The notes beneath the pieces are model-generated. The model searched no databases. It was not told the DNA's origin and saw only the letters and a program-made list of their open reading frames with translations. This document shows positions 1 through 5,052 of a stretch of 13,878 nt of DNA, one piece after another. Position 1 is the stretch's first letter. Each line of letters begins with the position of its first letter. The stretch is from CAYSLZ01 sp964547295 (lineage in GTDB: Bacteria > Patescibacteriota > Microgenomatia > UBA12405 > JAHJSD01), in NCBI GenBank assembly GCA_964547295.1, contig CAZJMH010000019.1:1-13878 (forward strand), written 5' to 3'. A program made the position numbers and the translations under genes.

Positions 1-47
1 AAAAAGACAAATAAGAATGAAAGCAGAAAAATTGCAGACTTTGACAT
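1..47 (-). CDS. Possible N-terminus of a secreted protein, cut by the window edge
   Basis: An ATG at 45-47 opens a minus-strand frame that stays open to the left edge. Its 15 visible codons read MSKSAIFLLSFLFVF: one lysine followed by an almost wholly hydrophobic run, as in the start of a signal peptide or membrane anchor. No good Shine-Dalgarno sequence is seen. A weak leftward promoter (111-138) lies about 60 bases upstream, and the frame is closed by a stop further upstream, so ATG 47 is a reasonable start. With so few codons this could be chance in AT-rich DNA, and no function can be assigned. Confidence 0.3.
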   Translation of the reverse strand, partial: MSKSAIFLLSFLFVF

Positions 48-110
48 TAGAAATAATGATAACACCAAATTATTTAAAGATGCAAATTATTATCTAAATA
101 TTAAATTATA

Positions 111-138
111 TGTATAAAACAAAAATTCGGCTTGTCAA
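111..138 (-). promoter_or_regulatory. Candidate leftward sigma70-type promoter
   Basis: On the minus strand a perfect TTGACA (138-133) is followed after 16 nt by TATACA (116-111), a 4/6 match to the -10 consensus. Transcription would start near 104 and run towards the possible secreted-protein start at 47. The operator-like palindrome at 140-163 sits directly upstream of the -35 box. The -10 is weak, and AT-rich DNA gives such matches by chance. Confidence 0.3.
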
Positions 139-139
139 G

Positions 140-163
140 TTTTGTTCACGATCGTAAATAAAA
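140..163. repeat. Operator-like palindrome, copy 1 of a 16-bp direct repeat
   Basis: The 16-mer TTTTGTTCACGATCGT (140-155) recurs exactly at 203-218. Around the central ACGATCGT the site extends as a 24-bp imperfect palindrome (140-163) in which 10 of 12 half-site positions match. A symmetric repeated site next to promoter-like hexamers is typical of a dimeric repressor's operator. The regulator is unknown. Confidence 0.5.
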
Positions 164-164
164 G

Positions 165-193
165 TTGACACTAGCCAAGTATAAGAAAATAAT
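165..193 (+). promoter_or_regulatory. Candidate rightward promoter between the two repeats
   Basis: A perfect TTGACA (165-170) is followed after 17 nt by AATAAT (188-193, a 5/6 match). The start point would be near 200, immediately before repeat copy 2, so a bound repressor would cover the start region. No plus-strand gene follows; the transcript would run antisense into the 3' end of the M23 gene. It may equally be a chance match in AT-rich DNA. Confidence 0.25.
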
Positions 194-202
194 AATGTTA
201 GT

Positions 203-226
203 TTTTGTTCACGATCGTGGGAAAAT
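203..226. repeat. Operator-like palindrome, copy 2 of the 16-bp direct repeat
   Basis: This is an exact second copy (203-218) of the 16-mer at 140-155, with a perfect inner palindrome CACGATCGTG (210-219). The flanks are less symmetric than in copy 1 (8 of 12 half-site positions over 203-226). Its centre is 63 bp from that of copy 1, six turns of B-DNA, so both sites face the same side of the helix. No U-tract follows on the minus strand, so it does not look like a terminator for the M23 gene. Confidence 0.5.
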
Positions 227-254
227 AACTACCTTTTTATAGGGTTTCTACTGT

Positions 255-1427
255 TTAAATCGAGGTATAGTTGATGTGAAGATATAAAGTTGTAATGTCG
301 GAATCTTTGTGGTCAAGACGGACATATGGTAATTTACAACCTCCAACTCCAGTATAGCTTCCCCGGTATAAAGTTCCACTATCAACACTATAAACACTTA
401 GGGAAGTTGAAACTATATCAACTCCAGTGTGAAAACTGTAATAACGACCAACCCAAGTATTGCTTATTGCCCAAGTATTACCATAACCTTGAGTCATTCT
501 AATTGGCGGCTGGAGCGGCCAATCCCAATCACCTGAGGGGTTAAAAGTATCACCGGAATCATTAACATGGTCAACTGATTTTAAATAGTTAAATGGATTA
601 ACAACCTGGCCATCTTTTTTAACTGTAAAGTGTAAATGAGTTCCAGACGAATTACATGATGAACCTGGAATAACTGAAGCAATTCTTTCCCCAGCCCCTA
701 CTTCACCAACTTCTGCTTCTGTTCCCTTTCCAGCTAAAATTGCCTGGATTGCTTCATATTCTGCTCTTACTTGGGACAATAAGCGTTGATATTCTCTTTC
801 ATCGTTCCTAGTTACCTCAAGAAGATGAGCTTTTTCTCTTTTTTGCAAATCAAGGCTGTTTTTTTGGCTATCAAGCTGGGCTTTTAAATTTTCCAGTTCG
901 AGCTGTTTTTCTTCTTTTTCTGCTTTTCTTTGATCATAATCAGCCCGCATCTGCTCCATTGCCAGAAGCATTTCCCGATCATTTAACTGCGCTAGCTGAA
1001 AATATTTCCACCGGCTGAAAAAATCTCCAAATCGATTAGAAGATAAAAACAAATCCAAAGGTGAAATTTGGCCGGCCTTATATGTTGCTATAACTCGATT
1101 TATAAATAAAACTGATACATCATTTAAGGATTTGTCTAAAACACCAATTTTACGCCCCAAATCTTCAACCTGAGCTTCGACTAACTCAATTCTATTCAAG
1201 GTTTGGCTTATGCGCAACTCAGTCAACTGAATCTCAGAATTCATATAGGTTATCTGGTTAGTCAGGGTAGCTGCTTGTTGTTGAGTTTGACTGATTTTTC
1301 CCTGTAATTCGTTAATACGGTCTTCCAGCTTAGAGATTTCCTCGGATAAATCATCAGCAAATACTCTAAAACCTAAAAAGAAGGGAAGAAGTAAACCAAA
1401 AAGAAAAATAATTACTTTATGTTTCAT
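255..1427 (-). CDS. Secreted coiled-coil M23 (LytM-type) peptidase, EnvC/PcsB-like, FtsEX partner, with permuted domain order
   Basis: The 390-residue protein begins with a signal peptide (about 1-24, cleavage after VFA). Two long helical coiled-coil stretches follow (about 25-115 and 145-232), joined by a segment resembling the PcsB/EnvC linker (FLSSNRFGDFFSRW). The remainder is an M23 zinc-peptidase domain. All usual active-site residues can be found: H333 and D337 (HTGVD), H384 (LYLH), and H264 and H266 (HLHF). The HLHF segment, normally last, comes first (262-285), so the domain is circularly permuted. E. coli EnvC is a degenerate activator that lacks the zinc ligands; this protein keeps them and may cut peptidoglycan itself. 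Its ATG overlaps the ftsX stop (TAATG), suggesting translational coupling, and the operon position implies control by FtsEX at division. No clear Shine-Dalgarno is visible. Confidence 0.85.
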   Translation of the reverse strand: MKHKVIIFLFGLLLPFFLGFRVFADDLSEEISKLEDRINELQGKISQTQQQAATLTNQITYMNSEIQLTELRISQTLNRIELVEAQVEDLGRKIGVLDKSLNDVSVLFINRVIATYKAGQISPLDLFLSSNRFGDFFSRWKYFQLAQLNDREMLLAMEQMRADYDQRKAEKEEKQLELENLKAQLDSQKNSLDLQKREKAHLLEVTRNDEREYQRLLSQVRAEYEAIQAILAGKGTEAEVGEVGAGERIASVIPGSSCNSSGTHLHFTVKKDGQVVNPFNYLKSVDHVNDSGDTFNPSGDWDWPLQPPIRMTQGYGNTWAISNTWVGRYYSFHTGVDIVSTSLSVYSVDSGTLYRGSYTGVGGCKLPYVRLDHKDSDITTLYLHINYTSI

Positions 1428-2347
1428 TATTTTATCTGCCGCCGGCTGGCTATCCAGGCAGCAACAAATCCCAACAACAAACCAACAACTATTTGGCCAC
1501 TGATAAACATGGCCAAAGTAGTTAGTTCAGTTGGCAAAACTGAAATTGGAGCAAAAAAAGTTAATATTTCATTCCGCCAATAATAGATTGCTCCAAAAAC
1601 TATGGCCACGCCTAGTAATGAGCCAATTAAGCCGTAAAAAATTCCTTCTAATAAGAATGGGGCTTGGATATACAAATTACCTGCCCCAATTGATCTCAGA
1701 GCTGATATTTCATCTCGGTGAATACGAATCTTCATTCCAATTATCACCATTATTACTACTAACGAAACCAAGCCAAAAATTCCAACCAAAATTATGCCGG
1801 AATTACGAACTGCCTTTACCCAAAAAGATAAGCGCTGGACAACCTCTTCCTGAAAAATAACTTCTTCCACAAATTCTGTTTTCGCTTCCAAAAATTGAGC
1901 AATTTGGCTTAACTGGTTTGGGCTATCTGCTGATATTTCTATTGAAGCGGGTAAAATATCGGCACTTACCATTTCTAGCAACAAGGGATTATCTTTATTT
2001 TGTTCGCGGTATATTTCCAGTGCTTCTTGCTTAGAAACAAACCTAACCTCTTTCACTCCTTGCCGATTTTTTATCTCTGATTCAAAACTTTGAACCTGAC
2101 TTTGAGTAAGATCATCGCGCAGAAAAGCAGTTACTTCCGGTCGGCTCTCAAAATAATTTAAAACAACACCAAAAATTAAAACTACTGCAATTAATAAGCT
2201 GGCCATAAAATAATTCAGCCACATAACCAATATTGCCGATAGACTTTGAAATGGCGCTCGGCGAAGGTGATGCCACATTCTTTTACAAGCACCAAACTGA
2301 GTTTTTATTTTTAACTGGTTATTCGTATTTTCCTTTTTCTTTGTCAT
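1427..2347 (-). CDS. ftsX: Cell division protein FtsX, membrane subunit of FtsEX
   Basis: This 306-residue protein has the FtsX layout: a cytoplasmic N-terminus, a first membrane helix (about 36-66), an extracytoplasmic domain (about 67-175, beginning EVTAFLRDDL), then three membrane helices (about 184-206, 229-257 and 276-300). The segment after the second helix (RDEISALRSIGAG) is the FtsE-coupling motif of MacB/FtsX permeases. FtsX passes ATP-driven motion from FtsE to a periplasmic murein hydrolase or activator, here probably the M23 protein encoded next. The gene begins inside the end of ftsE (29-bp overlap) and is preceded by a good ribosome-binding site, AAGGAG at 2357-2362, 9 nt from the ATG. 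Length and topology are ordinary for the family. Confidence 0.93.
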   Translation of the reverse strand: MTKKKENTNNQLKIKTQFGACKRMWHHLRRAPFQSLSAILVMWLNYFMASLLIAVVLIFGVVLNYFESRPEVTAFLRDDLTQSQVQSFESEIKNRQGVKEVRFVSKQEALEIYREQNKDNPLLLEMVSADILPASIEISADSPNQLSQIAQFLEAKTEFVEEVIFQEEVVQRLSFWVKAVRNSGIILVGIFGLVSLVVIMVIIGMKIRIHRDEISALRSIGAGNLYIQAPFLLEGIFYGLIGSLLGVAIVFGAIYYWRNEILTFFAPISVLPTELTTLAMFISGQIVVGLLLGFVAAWIASRRQIK

Positions 2348-2999
2348 AGACTATTTCTCCTTTATCTAGCTTAATTACTCTTTTTCCGGCTGAGTTAACT
2401 ATATCAAAATCATGAGTCGCCATGATAACAGTTGTTCCAGATTTATTAATTTTTTCTAATAAATTCATTATTTCCCAACTTGTTTCTGGATCAAGGTTTC
2501 CAGTTGGCTCATCTGCCATTAATAAATTAGGATTAATTATTAACGCTCTAGCCAAACAAACACGCTGTAGTTCTCCACCTGAAAGTTGGGCCGGAAACAT
2601 CTGCCAACGATCAGTTAAATTTACTTTTTCTAAAACATGCCGCAGTTTATCTGCTTTTTTTTCCCTTTCTGTTTTAACTACATCTAAAGCCATAATAATA
2701 TTTTCAGCAACAGTTTGACGTTTAAGCAAACGGTAATCTTGATAAACCATACCAATTCTGCGCCTTAATTGGAGTATCTTTGATTTTTTAGTTTTTTTAT
2801 TAATTTCTAAGTCGTCTACAATAACTTTACCCTGATTGGCAAAATACTCTCCCCTAATCAGTTTTAAGATAGTGCTTTTTCCAGCACCTGAGCGACCGGT
2901 AATGAAGAGAAACTCTTTTGGTTTTACTTCAAATGAGATATCTTTAATCGCAGCAACCGGCCCAAAATCCTTGGTAACACCTGAAAATTTAATGCGCAT
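2319..2999 (-). CDS. ftsE: Cell division ATP-binding protein FtsE
   Basis: A 226-residue ABC ATPase of normal FtsE length. Walker A is GRSGAGKST (35-43), the Q-loop glutamine is Q87, the signature is LSGGE (139-143), Walker B is LLMADEP (159-165, with D163 and E164) and the switch histidine is H196 in MATHD. The D-loop GNLD follows Walker B as in FtsE and LolD-type ATPases; the neighbouring ftsX decides for FtsE. It acts at the inner face of the membrane, powering FtsX during division. The start lies 4 nt after the preceding gene's stop. The nearest purine-rich stretch (AAGG) is about 15 nt from the ATG, so initiation may depend on coupling. Confidence 0.95.
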   Translation of the reverse strand: MRIKFSGVTKDFGPVAAIKDISFEVKPKEFLFITGRSGAGKSTILKLIRGEYFANQGKVIVDDLEINKKTKKSKILQLRRRIGMVYQDYRLLKRQTVAENIIMALDVVKTEREKKADKLRHVLEKVNLTDRWQMFPAQLSGGELQRVCLARALIINPNLLMADEPTGNLDPETSWEIMNLLEKINKSGTTVIMATHDFDIVNSAGKRVIKLDKGEIVYDKEKGKYE

Positions 3000-3003
3000 T
3001 TAT

Positions 3004-3477
3004 TTATTTTAAAACCTTAACAGCGCCAACATCCATTAACCAGCCAACTTTTTGGGCGGCAAAAGTCTCTCCCCAAACCTTAACTTCTCGGCCAATAAAA
3101 AGGTCCAAATCCACTAAAGACGAAGTTAAATAAGCAATTTGAGACTCCCCGCCTTCTCTAACTAGCTTGTGTGTTCCTTCACCCTCACTTAAATTAGCTT
3201 CTAAAACGCCCTGGGCCTCATCAGTGAATAAGTCATCTTTTTCACCATAAGTTTCGCCAACCTTTACCTTAATTTTTCCATTTTCCTGGTCTAATTGTTG
3301 CTGGTATCCTTCTTGGGAAGAAATAGGAATTAGCTTAGAAATACCAAAGCCAGTTCCTACACCGGCTAAAATAATTAGAAAAAAACCAATAATTAATTTT
3401 GGATCTATTTTTTTAACTTGATCAAAATTTAATTTTTTTATTGGTGTCTTTTCAGTTTCTTTTTTAGTTACGTCCAT
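3004..3477 (-). CDS. Membrane-anchored protein of unknown function between prfB and ftsE
   Basis: A 157-residue protein not assigned to a named family. A basic cytoplasmic tail (1-27) is followed by one membrane helix (about 28-50), a charged Gln/Glu-rich linker and an external domain (about 97-157). That domain is rich in predicted beta strands, with GTHKLVREGG, an alternating polar/hydrophobic stretch around 113-136, and a tryptophan-containing end (VGWLMDVGAVKVL). The short strands and glycines look OB-fold-like, which is an impression and not a demonstrated homology. No cysteine lipobox is present. It lies 23 nt after prfB and 4 nt before ftsE, so it is probably co-transcribed with the division genes and could act at the same membrane site. 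No Shine-Dalgarno is seen before the ATG. Confidence 0.7.
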   Translation of the reverse strand: MDVTKKETEKTPIKKLNFDQVKKIDPKLIIGFFLIILAGVGTGFGISKLIPISSQEGYQQQLDQENGKIKVKVGETYGEKDDLFTDEAQGVLEANLSEGEGTHKLVREGGESQIAYLTSSLVDLDLFIGREVKVWGETFAAQKVGWLMDVGAVKVLK

Positions 3478-3500
3478 ACTACAAATACGATATAATAAAC

Positions 3501-4613
3501 TTAATCATTTTGCAACTGCTTTAATTCCGCCTGGATAAAACCGTCTAAATCTCCGTCAAGAACTGATTGAGCATCACTGGCTTCATATCCAGTCCGAGTA
3601 TCCTTAACTAGCTGATAAGGATGCAAAACATATGACCGAATTTGTTCACCCCAAGTTGGAACCGGGTTTTTACCTTTTAATTTACGCCTTTCAGCACGCC
3701 GCTCTTCTTCCTGTCTTTCCCATAACTTAGCTTTTAAAATCTGCATTGCCATTTGCTTGTTTTTTAATTGTTTCCTTTCCGCCTGGCAGGCAACAACAAT
3801 GTTAGTCGGCTTATGTCTTAACCGAACTGCTGTTTCTACTTTATTAACATTTTGACCGCCATGGCCGCCAGAGCGAAAAGTTTCCATCTCAATTTCATCT
3901 GGATCAATTTTTACATCAATATCATTCTTAAAAACAGGTAAAACCTCAACTTTAGCAAAAGAAGTTTGACGTAAGTTTTGGGCATTAAAAGGTGATATTC
4001 TTACCAGACGATGGACTCCGGATTCTTTTTTTAAGTAACCATAAGCATATCGACCAGAAATTTGCAAAGTTACTGATTTAACACCTGCTTCTTCGCCTGG
4101 AATTAAATCAACGACACTTACCTTCCAGTCATTATTTTGACAATATTTAATATACATCCGCTGGAGCATTGCTGACCAATCCATTGCTTCTGTTCCACCT
4201 TGACCAGCATGAATTGAAAGCAAAGCATTTTTTTTATCATATTTTCCAGATAAAAAGGTTTTTAGTTCTAATTCTGATAAACTTTTTTCAACTTGAACTA
4301 ATTCTTTTTTCAAATCTTTTTTTATTTCCTTTTCTTCTTGGCTTTTTTCAACTAAGCTTATCATTTCCTCTACTTCTTTTAGATTCTGGCCAATTGTCTC
4401 TAATTCTTCAATTTCATTAGCTATTTCACCAAGCTGGCTCATTACTTTTTGTCCATAAGTAGCATCTACCCATAAATCCTCTCTTCGGCTTTCTTTTTCA
4501 AGCTTTTGCATTTCTTTTTTTAACTCAGCCATATCAACACTTGACTTAACCTGGTTAAACCTTTTTTTTAGCTGGTTTAATTTATTCTTTATTTTCGTCA
4601 TCTTCAATTTCAT
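3501..4613 (-). CDS. prfB: Peptide chain release factor 2 (RF2)
   Basis: A 370-residue class I release factor. An N-terminal coiled-coil domain (about 1-120) leads to the SPF codon-recognition tripeptide at 207-209 (in RISPFN), which marks RF2 (UAA/UGA) and not RF1. The GGQ motif is at 252-254 in SGGHGGQNVNK and enters the ribosomal peptidyl-transferase centre. The C-terminus has the usual VLDGDLDGFI. The frame is continuous: where many bacteria carry the CUU-UGA-C programmed frameshift near codon 25, this gene reads Val-Asp (26-27) in frame, so that autoregulation appears absent. The start overlaps the preceding gene by 32 nt. An in-frame ATG four codons later (4601) is an alternative, and neither has a clear Shine-Dalgarno. 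The gene ends in TAA. Confidence 0.95.
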   Translation of the reverse strand: MKLKMTKIKNKLNQLKKRFNQVKSSVDMAELKKEMQKLEKESRREDLWVDATYGQKVMSQLGEIANEIEELETIGQNLKEVEEMISLVEKSQEEKEIKKDLKKELVQVEKSLSELELKTFLSGKYDKKNALLSIHAGQGGTEAMDWSAMLQRMYIKYCQNNDWKVSVVDLIPGEEAGVKSVTLQISGRYAYGYLKKESGVHRLVRISPFNAQNLRQTSFAKVEVLPVFKNDIDVKIDPDEIEMETFRSGGHGGQNVNKVETAVRLRHKPTNIVVACQAERKQLKNKQMAMQILKAKLWERQEEERRAERRKLKGKNPVPTWGEQIRSYVLHPYQLVKDTRTGYEASDAQSVLDGDLDGFIQAELKQLQND

Positions 4614-5031
4614 TAATTAAGGTTTCACAAACTTGCCTTATTGCCTCCTTTTTTATATCTTTTTTTTGTTTTTCGGGAAAACCATCAATTTCATCGGTTG
4701 TTTGTAAAATTATTTTTTCTATCTCTTCTGCTAATTTCGTTTCCCGGATAATTTGTTCAGTTTCTTTAATTACCTGATCACCATCTTGATAAAAACGTTG
4801 ATTTATTTTTTCAACCTGTTGTTTAACTACTTTTGGTAAAACTTGATCAATACCCTGACTTATTGCCTCAATTTCTTGACCCATTACCTTGCCTTCCTTA
4901 TTAAAACCTGTTTCTAAGCTCTCAGATTCAATTTGACTGGAAAGCCAATAAATTAAACCACCGGCGATTGCCAAAAAAAGGATAATTCGAATCAGGCTTG
5001 GTTGATAGCCATTTTTATCTTTCTTTGCCAT
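4582..5031 (-). CDS. Small single-pass membrane protein of unknown function between secA and prfB
   Basis: From the ATG at 5031 this encodes 149 residues: a short basic tail, one membrane helix (about 13-32) and a long, highly charged helical region (about 35-149) rich in Glu, Lys, Gln and Ile that probably forms a coiled coil. No catalytic motif is recognised. A TTG two codons upstream (5037) is possible but lies inside a likely -10 element, so ATG is preferred. The gene follows secA after 21 nt and overlaps the start of prfB by 32 nt. No Shine-Dalgarno is present; a TGATACAAT element ends 5 nt before the ATG. Function unknown. Confidence 0.7.
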   Translation of the reverse strand: MAKKDKNGYQPSLIRIILFLAIAGGLIYWLSSQIESESLETGFNKEGKVMGQEIEAISQGIDQVLPKVVKQQVEKINQRFYQDGDQVIKETEQIIRETKLAEEIEKIILQTTDEIDGFPEKQKKDIKKEAIRQVCETLINEIEDDENKE

Positions 5032-5036
5032 ACCCA

Positions 5037-5045
5037 ATTGTATCA
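5037..5045 (-). promoter_or_regulatory. Extended -10 element before the small membrane gene and prfB
   Basis: The minus strand reads TGATACAAT: an extended -10 TG, one base, then TACAAT (5042-5037, a 5/6 match). Five nucleotides separate it from the ATG at 5031, so the start point would fall at or next to the start codon. No convincing -35 box is seen. It could provide internal transcription of the downstream prfB/ftsEX genes independently of secA. Confidence 0.4.
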
Positions 5046-5052
5046 GATTTAT

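Noticed and set aside
210..219. The palindrome CACGATCGTG as a terminator for the M23 gene.
   Set aside because: No run of Ts follows it on the minus strand, and the same sequence is repeated as a likely operator at 140-163. No convincing terminator was found after this gene.
1531..1860. Plus-strand open frames such as this one, and others at 4169-4420, 8015-8398, 9462-9728 and 9807-10049.
   Set aside because: They lie opposite strongly conserved genes, have no recognisable protein features or ribosome-binding sites, and look like shadows of the coding strand.
4520..4545. A programmed +1 frameshift in prfB.
   Set aside because: The frame is continuous from ATG to stop, with Val-Asp codons and no in-frame UGA at the usual site.
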